Shown: piece by piece, positions 34,616-43,214 of the stretch
Layout of the letters: every line of letters begins with the position of its first letter
Position numbering within the stretch: position 1 is the first letter of the stretch
Assembly: GCF_001718195.1 (NCBI RefSeq)
Contig: NZ_MCNV01000032.1
Span: forward strand, 1-64,000
Source: Paraburkholderia nodosa
GTDB taxonomy: Bacteria; Pseudomonadota; Gammaproteobacteria; Burkholderiales; Burkholderiaceae
Direction: 5' to 3'
DNA length: 64,000 nt
Notes under the pieces: generated by a model
The model's input: only the letters and a program-made list of their open reading frames with translations
What the model was told of the DNA's origin: nothing
Databases searched by the model: none
Translations under genes and position numbers: made by a program

Positions 34616-35881
34616 CTATTCGCGCGCAATATGCGGGTTGACAAAAAGCATCGCTGCGACCGCGATAACAGGTCCGATTGCGAGCGTAATCACCGCGAGC
34701 ATGAATGAATGACTCGCACCATACAGCGAGCCAACCACGATCGGCGACACTGCGCTGCCGGTCTGCCAGATCGCATTTGTCCACCCGGCGCTTGCACCCG
34801 CGAGACGTTTTCCGGAAGCGTCGCTGACCTGTGCCATCAGCACCGGCAGATAGCCGAACGCGAAAGCCCCCAGAATCGGCGCGACCAGATAGAACTCGTG
34901 CACCGTCGAGCAGTAGCCGAACGCCAGTAGCGTGATCGCGAATGCGACCAGGCAACCGATCGACATCATCCGTCGCGACACGCCGGGCAAGTCGGAAATC
35001 CAGCCGAGCGTCGGTTTCGCGATCACCGCGCCGATGCCGAACGAAGCGACGATCGACCCGGCTACGATCGGCGAAATGCCGTATTGCCGTGTCATCAGCG
35101 CGTTGCCCCATGCACCGAAGCCGACGGTCGCCCACAATCCGCCGCAGCCTGCGACCGAGAGCGCGATCAGATTGCGGTTGCGCAACAGGCCGAGCATTTC
35201 CTGCGTGCTGTTGCGCGCCGGCTTCGGTTCGCTCGATGGGCGGTTTTTCAGCAGCAGCAACGCTACGATGCCCCACGCGAACGTGACGATACCGAGCATG
35301 TGGAAGGCGTTCGGCCAGCCGTGGCGCGCGGAGAACGACGGCACGACCGCGTTCGCGATCACGACGGCGAGCGACGTCGCGGTGGTGTAGAGGCCCATTG
35401 CGCGGCCGCGGTCGCGCGTGAACCACGCGGGGATGATCTTCATGCCGGCCGAGTAGTCAGCGCCCGCCGCGAAGCCCATCGCGGCCTGGATAACGATACC
35501 GAACGCGAGCGAATGGGTGTAGCCGAACGTGAACGTGAGCACACCGAGCGGCAGCAGTGCGAGCGTCAGCATTGCGCGGCCGCCCAGCAGATCCGTCAGC
35601 ATGCCGCCGATCACGTTCGCGACCACATAGCCAGCATAAAACGCGGTCACGAACGCACCGAGCATCGACACGCTGATGCCGAGCGACGCGCCAACGGGCG
35701 CGGCCACTGTGCTCCATGCAACGCGGACCACATAGCTGAGCAGAAAGGCGGCCCAGACAATGAACAGTGCGACCCAGCGATACGGGCTCACGTCGGCATT
35801 ATTCGCCGCCTGCGCAACGTTGCCCGTGCGGGCGCGGACGCTCACGGGCATGCCCTCCGACGATGCCAGATTCTTCTCCAT
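34616..35881 (-). CDS. MFS transporter, second Rieske cluster
   Basis: 421 residues, twelve hydrophobic segments. WVALFIVWAAFLLSYVVRVA W, the loop GGMLTDLLGGRAMLTLALLP between helices 2 and 3, and DYSAGMKIIPAWFTRDRGRA place it in the MFS, near organic-acid carriers. The start at 35881 has GGAGGAG just upstream; longer in-frame reading is not supported. It lies between the reductase gene and the porin gene, so it probably imports the aromatic substrate. Confidence 0.82.
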   Translation of the reverse strand: MEKNLASSEGMPVSVRARTGNVAQAANNADVSPYRWVALFIVWAAFLLSYVVRVAWSTVAAPVGASLGISVSMLGAFVTAFYAGYVVANVIGGMLTDLLGGRAMLTLALLPLGVLTFTFGYTHSLAFGIVIQAAMGFAAGADYSAGMKIIPAWFTRDRGRAMGLYTTATSLAVVIANAVVPSFSARHGWPNAFHMLGIVTFAWGIVALLLLKNRPSSEPKPARNSTQEMLGLLRNRNLIALSVAGCGGLWATVGFGAWGNALMTRQYGISPIVAGSIVASFGIGAVIAKPTLGWISDLPGVSRRMMSIGCLVAFAITLLAFGYCSTVHEFYLVAPILGAFAFGYLPVLMAQVSDASGKRLAGASAGWTNAIWQTGSAVSPIVVGSLYGASHSFMLAVITLAIGPVIAVAAMLFVNPHIARE

Positions 35882-35973
35882 GACTCCTCCAATACCGGAC
35901 GTGCCAGTAGCCGCCCGTTTTCTTTCTGATGGATGGCGACGGCCGCGCGAAACAGCGAGACCGTCGATGATCG

Positions 35974-36936
35974 TTAGAGATCGAGCACGAGCACCCTCGA
36001 CTTCGCACGCGAGCAGCACGGCAGGAACTGGTCATTGCGCGCCTGTTCTTCAGGCGACAGGAACAGGTCTCGATGATCAGGCTCGCCTTCGAGTACCCGC
36101 GTGATACAGGTGCCACAGATGCCCTGCTCGCACGACACCGGCACGTCGACGCCTGCTGCCGCGAGCGCCTGCGTCACCGTGCAGTCGGCTGCAATCGAAA
36201 CGACGCGGCCAGAGCGCGCGAGCCGCACATCGAACGAAGCGCCATCGCCCAACGACTGCCCCGCCGCGAAGTATTCGTAGTGGAGACGATCGTCACTCCA
36301 TCCCAGCGAGCGCGCCGTGTCGAGCACCGCATTCATGAAGCCCTGCGGCCCGCACACGTACAGATGCCGCTCTGTGCCGACGCCCGCCAGCAGCACGTTC
36401 AGATCAAGCCGTCCGTGCTCGTCGTCGAAGTGGTATTGCACATTATCCGCCCACATCGACACGGCGATCCGCTCAGTGAACGCTGCACGGCTCTTCGAGC
36501 GCGCACAGTAGTACATCTCGAACGCTTCGCCCGCCGCTGCCAGTTGCTCCGCCATGCAGAGAATCGGCGTCACGCCAATCCCGCCCGCCAGCAGCAGCGG
36601 CTTCGCGTCAGTCCGTGCGAGCGGGAAATGATTGCGCGGAACGCCGATGCGAATCGCGTCGCCTTCGCTTACAGCATCGTGTATCCCCTGCGATCCGCCG
36701 CGCGAAGCGGCGTCGCGCAGCACAGCGATCTGATAGCGGTGGCGTTCTGCAGGTGCATTGCACAGCGAGTACTGCCGCACGGGCCCTCCCGGCACGTAGA
36801 CGTCGATGTGTGAGCCAGCGTCGAACGGCGGCAGATCGCGGTCATCGATGTCGACGAAGTCGAATCCGACAATCCCGTCGGCCTCCTCACGTCGCGCGGC
36901 GACACGCACCATCAACGTGGAATCGGTCATGTTCAT
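35974..36936 (-). CDS. Rieske oxygenase reductase (phthalate dioxygenase reductase/VanB type)
   Basis: 320 residues with the same domain order as OphA1: FMN motif R54QYS (GPVRQYSLCNAP), NAD motif LLAGGIGVTPILCMAEQL, and a C-terminal [2Fe-2S] domain (VPVSCEQGICGTCITRVLEG, FLPCCSRAKSRVLVLDL). It would feed electrons to the Rieske oxygenase at 37836-39110. Start at MNMTDST because GGAGGAGGC lies just ahead; a longer frame runs into the preceding SDR gene. Confidence 0.9.
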   Translation of the reverse strand: MNMTDSTLMVRVAARREEADGIVGFDFVDIDDRDLPPFDAGSHIDVYVPGGPVRQYSLCNAPAERHRYQIAVLRDAASRGGSQGIHDAVSEGDAIRIGVPRNHFPLARTDAKPLLLAGGIGVTPILCMAEQLAAAGEAFEMYYCARSKSRAAFTERIAVSMWADNVQYHFDDEHGRLDLNVLLAGVGTERHLYVCGPQGFMNAVLDTARSLGWSDDRLHYEYFAAGQSLGDGASFDVRLARSGRVVSIAADCTVTQALAAAGVDVPVSCEQGICGTCITRVLEGEPDHRDLFLSPEEQARNDQFLPCCSRAKSRVLVLDL

Positions 36937-36950
36937 GCGGCCTCCTCCAC

Positions 36951-37733
36951 TCACATCGCCGAGAGGCCGCCGTCGACCATCAGCGTTGTGCCGGTGATGT
37001 ATGACGCCTCGTCGCTCGCGAACCACAGAATCGGCCATGCAATCTCTTCGGGCGACGCCCACCGGCCCATCAACGACGTATCCTGGCGCTGCGTCTTCAG
37101 CACTTCGACGCTCTTGCCCGATGCAATGGCCTTGTTCACGTGAAATTCGGTGAGCGTCGAGCCGGGACACACCGCGTTCACACGCACGCCGTTCGCAGTC
37201 TCCTCGAACGCGAGCGTGCGGGTCATCGCGAGCATGCCGGCCTTGGTCGCGTCATACAGACCCATGCCCTTGCGCCCGGTCTCGGCATAGCATGACGACA
37301 CGTTGACGATGCTCGCGCGGCCCGCGCGGCGCAGGAACGGCAGCGCCGCCCGGCAATAGTTCGATGTGCCAATCAGATTGACCGACACCATCGCCTGCCA
37401 CTCAGCCGGCGTCGCGTCGGCGAGCGCGCTGTAGTTGCGCATCGCCGCGTTGTTCACCAGCACGTCGAGCCGGTCGAACGCGTTGGCGGCTAGCTGAACC
37501 GCGCGCGTCGCATCGGCTTCGTGCGACACGTCGGCCGCGAACGTCTCGGCACGCGCGGACGGATCGGCCGCCTTCAGTTCTTCCACGACGCGAGCGAGCG
37601 CGTCCGGGTTCGCATCGACGAGCACTACCGCGGCCCCCTCCGCGCAGAACACGCGCGCGGTCGCGGCGCCGATGCCGCCTCCGCCGCCAGTGATCAGCGC
37701 GACCTTGCCCTCAAGTCTTTTACGTTGCTGCAT
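36951..37733 (-). CDS. Short-chain dehydrogenase/reductase, probably a cis-diol or alcohol dehydrogenase
   Basis: 260 residues of a classical SDR: nucleotide loop ALITGGGGGIGAATARVF, NNAAMRNYSAL, catalytic Ser (NVSSCYAETGRKG) and YDATK (YDATKAGMLAMTRTL), and the end GTTLMVDGGLSAM. Between the oxygenase and reductase genes it should oxidise the product of the oxygenase: a cis-dihydrodiol if the enzyme is a dioxygenase, or a benzyl alcohol if it is a methyl monooxygenase (as TsaC does after TsaMB). The start is uncertain: ATG 37733 has a weak ribosome site, and an in-frame ATG at 37802 exists. Confidence 0.85.
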   Translation of the reverse strand: MQQRKRLEGKVALITGGGGGIGAATARVFCAEGAAVVLVDANPDALARVVEELKAADPSARAETFAADVSHEADATRAVQLAANAFDRLDVLVNNAAMRNYSALADATPAEWQAMVSVNLIGTSNYCRAALPFLRRAGRASIVNVSSCYAETGRKGMGLYDATKAGMLAMTRTLAFEETANGVRVNAVCPGSTLTEFHVNKAIASGKSVEVLKTQRQDTSLMGRWASPEEIAWPILWFASDEASYITGTTLMVDGGLSAM

Positions 37734-37835
37734 TGCATGCCGGCGCGAGTCCGGCCTCCTTGTACGGATTGGCAAATGTCCAGATGGATCGGACGACGAC
37801 AAGCGTTGCGGAGCTAAAGCCGGCCCCGCCAGGCC

Positions 37836-39110
37836 TCAGATCGAGTAGATCGGCTGGTCCTTGCCGTCGTGGAGATGGATCACCGCCCATTCCTGCGGCT
37901 TCTGATCGCGCGGCAGCAGCACGCCGGCAGCACGCACGCGCTGCTGATCGGCGTCGATCGCGGGCGGATCGGTGTCGGGCACCAGAGCCGTCGCTGCCTC
38001 GTACATCATGCGACGCGCCATCACGATCGCGCGGTCGGTCGGCAGCAGCTTTTCCTTGCTGTGGTCCTGGATCGGCCCCATGCTTTCCTGCAGCGACGCG
38101 TCCTGCATCGCGAAGCCGAACACGCCTGAGTACGCGCGCTTTTCCTTCTGCGCCTGGCGGTCGATCAGGTAGTCGTTGTCCTTGTTCGCCTTCGGACGGA
38201 ACGTGCCACCCTCTTCGTATTCGCAGTGGATGCCCTTGCCGGCGTTCAGGTCGGCGAGTTCCTGCTCATCGAGCGGGCGGTCCGGACGGAAGTTGATGCT
38301 CCACGCCCAGCAGGTGTGATCGTCGATCGGCACCCACACGTGGCCGGCGAGCGAGTGATCACCGAACGGTGGGATCAGCGTGTACCAGGGAAACAGCCAC
38401 TGCGTCACGCGCCAGTAGTACGAGTCCGGCTCGCCGTTGCGGCGGCCGAACAGCGTGAGGCCGAACGGCTGCTTCTCGATCTCGAAGATCACGTTGCCGT
38501 CTGCCTTGATGTAGTCGAGCGCCTTCGTGCCCTGGTGCATGGGGTCGTCGTCGACTTCATAGCGGTGCACGTACGACACGTGGCTCGTGTCGATCCCGCC
38601 TTCCATCGCCTGCAGGTAGTTCGACTCCTGCAACCGCTTCGACACGAACACGTGACTCTCCGGCAGGTTGCACCATTCGAGGTCCGGCGGTGCCGGCTGA
38701 CGGTCCTTCGGTCCCATGTACGCCCACACGATGCCCGCGCGTTCGATGCACGGATACGCCGTGATGCCCATGTGCTTGCACGCCTGTGGCGCGGACGGCA
38801 CTTCCACGCAGTTGCCGTTGCGGTCGAATTTCAGGCCGTGATACGAGCAGCGGATGCCGTTCTCTTCGTTGCGGCCGAAGTAAAGCGATACGCCGCGGTG
38901 CGAGCAGAACTCGTCGATCAACGCCGGTTGGCCTTCTGAATCGCGAAACGCGAGCAGCTTTTCGCCGAGGATCTGCACGCGCACCGGCGGGCAATCGGGT
39001 TCGGCGATCTCGCTCGTCAGCAGGATCGGCACCCAGTAACGGCGCATCAGGTTGCCCATCGCGGTTCCCGGGCCCGTGCGCACCAGGGTCTCAGACATGT
39101 TCTTGTCCAT
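37836..39110 (-). CDS. Rieske non-haem iron oxygenase, phthalate-dioxygenase family, substrate unknown
   Basis: 424 residues. Rieske ligands C69-S-H71 and C88-x2-H91 (DEFCSHRGVS, IRCSYHGLKF); iron site D174/H177/H182 (GGIDTSHVSYVHR). Family and length match the homo-oligomeric phthalate/vanillate/toluenesulfonate group, like OphA2, but the two share only the general pattern, so this is not a second phthalate dioxygenase copy. Start with GGAGAAAGC ahead. First gene of an operon with SDR, reductase, MFS and porin. The gene set alone does not tell whether it is a dioxygenase or a demethylase. Confidence 0.88.
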   Translation of the reverse strand: MDKNMSETLVRTGPGTAMGNLMRRYWVPILLTSEIAEPDCPPVRVQILGEKLLAFRDSEGQPALIDEFCSHRGVSLYFGRNEENGIRCSYHGLKFDRNGNCVEVPSAPQACKHMGITAYPCIERAGIVWAYMGPKDRQPAPPDLEWCNLPESHVFVSKRLQESNYLQAMEGGIDTSHVSYVHRYEVDDDPMHQGTKALDYIKADGNVIFEIEKQPFGLTLFGRRNGEPDSYYWRVTQWLFPWYTLIPPFGDHSLAGHVWVPIDDHTCWAWSINFRPDRPLDEQELADLNAGKGIHCEYEEGGTFRPKANKDNDYLIDRQAQKEKRAYSGVFGFAMQDASLQESMGPIQDHSKEKLLPTDRAIVMARRMMYEAATALVPDTDPPAIDADQQRVRAAGVLLPRDQKPQEWAVIHLHDGKDQPIYSI

Positions 39111-39151
39111 GCTTTCTCCTTCTCCTGAATCAGTTCATTGTGTTGCCAACT

Positions 39152-39189
39152 TGTCCGCTGTATGAGACAGTATTCTCATTATACGGACA
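39152..39189. promoter_or_regulatory. Nested inverted repeat in the divergent Rieske/IclR promoter region
   Basis: Outer arms TGTCCG (39152-39157) and CGGACA (39184-39189) enclose inner arms ATGAGA (39162-39167) and TCTCAT (39174-39179); both pairs share one centre. It lies 41 bp before the oxygenase start and 85 bp before the IclR start, the place expected for an IclR dimer or tetramer site controlling both genes. Confidence 0.65.
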
Positions 39190-39274
39190 CATTGATCCTG
39201 GTCAAGAAATAGGCACCAGGACTTTCACTACAATGTGCAGTCGGCACACCATGACCATGGGCAGGAAATTTCAA

Positions 39275-40039
39275 ATGGAAGAGAAAAAAGCGCACGAAAA
39301 TGTGCGGGCCGTCGAGCGAGCGCTTGAGATTCTCCTGGCGTTCCGGCCAGGAGACGCCGAACTAACGGTGGCGCAATTGCTTACCCGCGTTGATCTCAGC
39401 CGGCCGACGCTGTACCGGCTGCTCAGTACACTGGAGCAAAGTGGGTTTCTGAGTTCGGCAGGGGAGCCGCAGCGGTTTAGCCTGGGCAGCGCGATCGCGC
39501 AGCTCGCGCACGTATGGATGACCAGCCATAGCGTGGCGCAGATTGCGCAACCCATGCTGCAGCGGCTATGGGACGAGACGGGCGAAACGGTCGCGCTCTT
39601 CGTGCCGCAGGGCGTATACCGGGTTTGCGTGGCGGAGATGGAGAGCCCACAGCCCCTTAGCTTTCGCCGCGGCGTCGGCTATCGCGAGAAGCTCATGCTC
39701 GGGGCGAGTGGCCGCTCGATCCTGGCACATATGCATCTCAGTGCCGAGGAACTGCATCGCTATGCATCCGATACGCAGCATGACGTCACGCATTTCATTG
39801 CGGATCTCGAAACCATCCGCAAACAGGGCTATGCGACCAGCCATCACGAGTTGATCGAAGGCGCCGTGGCGGTAGCCGCACCGTTTTTCAATGGAGCCAA
39901 TCAGGTGGCTGGTGCGCTCAGCATATTTGGCCCCAGCGTGCGCGTGACACAAGAGCGCGTTGCGCTCTTCAGAGACTTGCTCAAGCGCGAAACCGCAAAT
40001 CTTTCGCGCGCGCTCGGTTACAAGGCAAAGACCATCTAG
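39275..40039 (+). CDS. IclR-family regulator of the second Rieske operon
   Basis: 254 residues. N-terminal winged helix: RAVERALEILLAFRPGDAEL, TRVDLSRPTLYRLLSTLEQS, and the effector domain with GVGYREKLMLGASGRSILAH and VAVAAPFFNGANQVAGALSI. IclR proteins often control aromatic-acid genes that they face. I chose the ATG at 39275 because AGGAA lies 8 nt ahead of it; in-frame ATGs at 39251 and 39257 are possible. The nested repeat at 39152-39189 is the probable site. Confidence 0.87.
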   Translation: MEEKKAHENVRAVERALEILLAFRPGDAELTVAQLLTRVDLSRPTLYRLLSTLEQSGFLSSAGEPQRFSLGSAIAQLAHVWMTSHSVAQIAQPMLQRLWDETGETVALFVPQGVYRVCVAEMESPQPLSFRRGVGYREKLMLGASGRSILAHMHLSAEELHRYASDTQHDVTHFIADLETIRKQGYATSHHELIEGAVAVAAPFFNGANQVAGALSIFGPSVRVTQERVALFRDLLKRETANLSRALGYKAKTI

Positions 40040-40482
40040 TTGGCGACGAAACGCTTTCAACAGATAGATTCGGGCAGCGATACCCGTCGTCGATTCCGCG
40101 ATGGCTGAAGGAAACGACAGTGTCAGTCCGGCGAAATGAACAGGCTGTTGTTGACCCAACCGAACAAGAGATAGCTTGTGCGGTAAATGAGCGGCGTATC
40201 CATAGCGGGGAAGTGCAAGCCAAGCTGCCCTAATCGATCGGGTGTGCTTGCGGTGCGGTTTGCTTCTTCCAGACACAGAAACAATTATGGAGGTTCGCGC
40301 GGGCCAAGTGAATAGTCTCGCGGCGCGCACAGAGCGCACAGCAAACGGTCAGTGACCGTCGGCCCCGCTCTGCAAAGCAGGGAATAAGCATGTGAAAATT
40401 CGTTCGTTATGCCGGCGCGAACACCGGGTTAAGCTGAGCAACTGTGCGATACGTTCGCCCACGCCTCAGCTATCTGGAATTC
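40040..40482. other. Intergenic region with a 15-bp palindrome
   Basis: 443 bp between the IclR and AraC genes, both on the plus strand. No gene is seen. It holds the palindrome ACGGTCA-G-TGACCGT at 40345-40359 and must carry the AraC gene promoter. Confidence 0.45.
40345..40359. promoter_or_regulatory. 15-bp palindrome upstream of the AraC gene
   Basis: ACGGTCA-G-TGACCGT, exact. It lies 124 bp before the AraC start. AraC proteins usually bind direct repeats, so another dimeric regulator is also possible. Confidence 0.5.
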
Positions 40483-41442
40483 ATGCTGTCACACGCCGAT
40501 GCTTTTTCCGACTGGCTGCTTGAAGATCTCGAACTGCACAGCACGCTGTTTCATGTTGGCCAGTATTGCGGCGCCTGGCAGGCCTCCACGAGCGGCCATC
40601 GCCGCGCCAGTTTTCATGTCGTTCTGCATGGCAGCTGCTGGCTACATCTGCCAGCTGGAACCACCCGGCGCGCGCGTAGCGTGGCGCTCGCGGCCGGCGA
40701 CGCCGTCTTCCTCCTAAATGACCAGCCTCACTGTCTCTCTCCCGACCCGCAACCGCCCGCGCCGGGCCGCGAGAGTGTGCGCGATGGCCAGATGACACCG
40801 CTAGATGCACCAGGCCAAGAAGCGCCGGGCAGCCTCGGCCTCGCCTGCGGCTTCTTCGAGTTCAAATCGGGGCTCGACGGTCTCGTTCTCGGCTTGCTGC
40901 CGGATCACGTCATCGCGCGCCACGATCAGCCCACGCAAATGGGTGCGCGCCAGATCTTCGAACTGATCCGCGCCGAAGCGCAACTCGACCCGCATGCGCC
41001 ATCGCCGCTGATCGCGCGCCTGACCAGCCTCTTGTTCGTCTACACGCTACGTGCACTCGATAGCAACGACGAACTCGCCCCTTGCTTCTTCGCGCTGCTG
41101 CGCCGTCCTGCGTTCGCGCCGCTCATAGCGGCGATCGTCGCGACGCCCGGTGAACGCTGGACCACTGCGCGCATGGCCGATTTCGTCAATATGTCGCGCG
41201 CGCGCTTTTGCAAGCAGTTTGCCGAACTCGCGGGACAGCCGCCCGCCCAATTCGTGACGCTCGTGCGCATGAAATTCGCCGCGTCGATGCTGAGCACCGG
41301 CGCGAGTACACCCGATGCGGCCGAGCAGGTGGGGTATCAATCGGAGTCGGCATTCGCGCAGGCGTTCAAGCGCGTGACCGGTCTGCAGCCGGGCGCATGG
41401 CGCCGCACGGCTGGCGAGAGCGCTCGCGGCGTGCTGCACTGA
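40483..41442 (+). CDS. AraC-family regulator with an N-terminal cupin domain
   Basis: 319 residues. N-terminal cupin_6-like sensor (ASFHVVLHGSCWLHLPAG, AAGDAVFLLNDQPHCLSPDP) and C-terminal AraC double helix-turn-helix (WTTARMADFVNMSRARFCKQ FAELAG; TPDAAEQVGYQSESAFAQAF KRVTGLQPGAWRR). ATG 40483 chosen; a GTG 13 codons earlier (40444) is in frame. Its nearest neighbour downstream is the CMD/acyl-CoA-dehydrogenase/ABC operon in the same direction (105-bp gap), which it probably controls. Confidence 0.87.
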   Translation: MLSHADAFSDWLLEDLELHSTLFHVGQYCGAWQASTSGHRRASFHVVLHGSCWLHLPAGTTRRARSVALAAGDAVFLLNDQPHCLSPDPQPPAPGRESVRDGQMTPLDAPGQEAPGSLGLACGFFEFKSGLDGLVLGLLPDHVIARHDQPTQMGARQIFELIRAEAQLDPHAPSPLIARLTSLLFVYTLRALDSNDELAPCFFALLRRPAFAPLIAAIVATPGERWTTARMADFVNMSRARFCKQFAELAGQPPAQFVTLVRMKFAASMLSTGASTPDAAEQVGYQSESAFAQAFKRVTGLQPGAWRRTAGESARGVLH

Positions 41443-41547
41443 GCGGTGCGAGACAAATCCGCATGATTCGCAGACGCGCGCGCATTGTCCGCCGCAGCAC
41501 GCATCGCCACAATCGAGCTCACTATTTCGAATCCGTGAGGAACCGCC

Positions 41548-42114
41548 ATGAGCCGCCTGCCGTTACATACCGTCGAGAGCGCGCCTGAAGCAAGCCGTCC
41601 GTTTCTGGAGCGCTCGCAGGCCGCGAACGGCTTTCTGCCGAACCTTGTCGCCTCGCTCGCAAACGCGCCCGTCGCGCTCGAAACCTACCTGACCGTCGGC
41701 GAAATCAATGGCCGCAGCGGCCTCACGCTCGCCGAACGTGAAGCCGTGCAAATCACGGCTGCCGCCATACACGGCTGCGGCTTCTGTGTCGCCGGTCATA
41801 CAGCCGTCGCACTAAAGAAAGCGCAATTGCTGCCCACCATCGTCGATGCGCTGCGCGATGGCGTGACGAGCGGCGATGCACGCCTCGATGCCGTTGCCGA
41901 GCTCACACGCGACGTGATAACCACGCGCGGCGCAGTCGCCGACACGTCGCTCGCCGCGTTCCGCGCGGCGGGTTTCAGCGACGCCAACGCGCTCGAAGTC
42001 GTGCTAGGCGTGAGTCTCGCCACACTTTGCAACTTCGCGAACAACCTCGCGCAAAACGAGCTCAATCCGCAACTAGCCGCGTTTCGCTGGGAAGCGCACG
42101 CCCGCGTAGCATGA
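41548..42114 (+). CDS. Carboxymuconolactone decarboxylase/AhpD-like protein
   Basis: 188 residues, CMD/AhpD fold with the peroxidase CxxC C77-G-F-C80 and His (IHGCGFCVAGHTAVALKK). Larger than the stand-alone proteins such as that at 1875-2330, with an N-terminal lead (RPFLERSQAANGFLPNLVAS LANAP) typical of the longer peroxidase-related group. First gene of a tightly packed operon: its stop overlaps the next start by 4 nt. Likely role: protecting a flavin enzyme reaction from peroxide. Confidence 0.82.
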   Translation: MSRLPLHTVESAPEASRPFLERSQAANGFLPNLVASLANAPVALETYLTVGEINGRSGLTLAEREAVQITAAAIHGCGFCVAGHTAVALKKAQLLPTIVDALRDGVTSGDARLDAVAELTRDVITTRGAVADTSLAAFRAAGFSDANALEVVLGVSLATLCNFANNLAQNELNPQLAAFRWEAHARVA

Positions 42115-43214
42115 TGCTCGCGCACAGCCACGCTCTGCCGTCGGACCTCGAGGACTGGCTCGACGCGCACGCCGACGCCATCGACACAAGCGCCGCCCAC
42201 GCGAGCGAGATCGTGCCGCGCCTTGCGCGCGCTGGACTCTTTCGCGTCGGCGTGGCGAGTTCGCTTGGCGGCAGCGGCGGCACCACCGTTGATGCCATCG
42301 AGGCGATCGCGATGGTCGCGCAGCACTCGCTCGCGAGCGCATTCGTGTTCTGGGGCCAGCGCACGTTCATCGAATATATGCTGCAAACCGACAACGAAGC
42401 ATTGCGTGCACGCTGGCTGCCCGCGCTGCTCGCCGGCGAGCATGCAGGCGCGACCGGCCTGTCGAATGCCATGAAGTACCTGTCCGCCATCGAGCCGCTA
42501 CAGATGCGTGCGGCGGCGCGCGATGCACAAGCAACGCGGTTCGCACTCGACGGCGCGTTGCCCTGGATCACCAATCTGCGCCGCGAAGGCTTCGTGGTGG
42601 CAGCCGCGTTCGATCGTCACGACGGTGCGCCGCCCGCAATCTTCGCCGTACCGCACAACGCGCCCGGCGTCACACGCAGCGACGATCTCGACCTGATCGC
42701 GCTGCGGGGCAGCAACACGGCGGCGCTCACGCTCACGGACACCGAACTCGACGCAGGCTCGCTGATCGATGTCGATGCGCGTGCCTTCCTCGTCCGCGCA
42801 CGGCCCGCCTTTCTGGGTCTGCAATGTGGCATGTCGATCGGGCTCGCGCGCCGTGCGCTCGACGCCGTGGCACTCAGCAGTCCTGCCGTGCGCACCGCGC
42901 TTGCCGATGACGCAAACGCCTTGCGCAACGAACTTGACGGGCTGAGCGCGCGTCTCTACGAAGGCGTAACCTGCGGCGCTTTTGTCGCAAAGCCGGCTGC
43001 GCAGTTCGAATTGCGCATCGCGCTCGCGGACGTGGTCGATGCCGCCGTGAGGCTTGACGTTCAGGCAGCCGGCGGGCGCGGCTACCTGCGCTCGACCAGC
43101 GCGACTGGCACGGCGCGCCGCAGTCGCGAAGCCGCGTTCGTTCCGATCGTCACGCCGAGCATCGTGCAACTAAAGCACCAGCTCGCGCAGGCCCGGCGCT
43201 GCGAGGCCGCATGA
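42111..43214 (+). CDS. Acyl-CoA-dehydrogenase-like flavoprotein, possibly a monooxygenase
   Basis: 367 residues of the acyl-CoA dehydrogenase fold: N-terminal helical domain (GLFRVGVASSLGGSGGTTVD AIEAIAMVAQHSLASAFVFW), mid beta domain (GATGLSNAMKYLSAIEPLQM), C-terminal helices (VDAAVRLDVQAAGGRGYLRS). The usual catalytic glutamate stretch (EGTxEI) is replaced by VTPSIVQLKHQLA, so it may be a flavin monooxygenase of the DszC/SfnB kind rather than a true dehydrogenase. Starts at ATGATG overlapping the CMD stop; overlaps the ABC ATPase by 4 nt. Confidence 0.78.
   Translation: MMLAHSHALPSDLEDWLDAHADAIDTSAAHASEIVPRLARAGLFRVGVASSLGGSGGTTVDAIEAIAMVAQHSLASAFVFWGQRTFIEYMLQTDNEALRARWLPALLAGEHAGATGLSNAMKYLSAIEPLQMRAAARDAQATRFALDGALPWITNLRREGFVVAAAFDRHDGAPPAIFAVPHNAPGVTRSDDLDLIALRGSNTAALTLTDTELDAGSLIDVDARAFLVRARPAFLGLQCGMSIGLARRALDAVALSSPAVRTALADDANALRNELDGLSARLYEGVTCGAFVAKPAAQFELRIALADVVDAAVRLDVQAAGGRGYLRSTSATGTARRSREAAFVPIVTPSIVQLKHQLAQARRCEAA

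Noticed and set aside
35456..37802. Long arginine-rich frames on the opposite strand of the catabolic genes
   Set aside because: High-GC coding DNA gives long shadow frames; these have no ribosome site and no family motif and lie wholly inside real genes.
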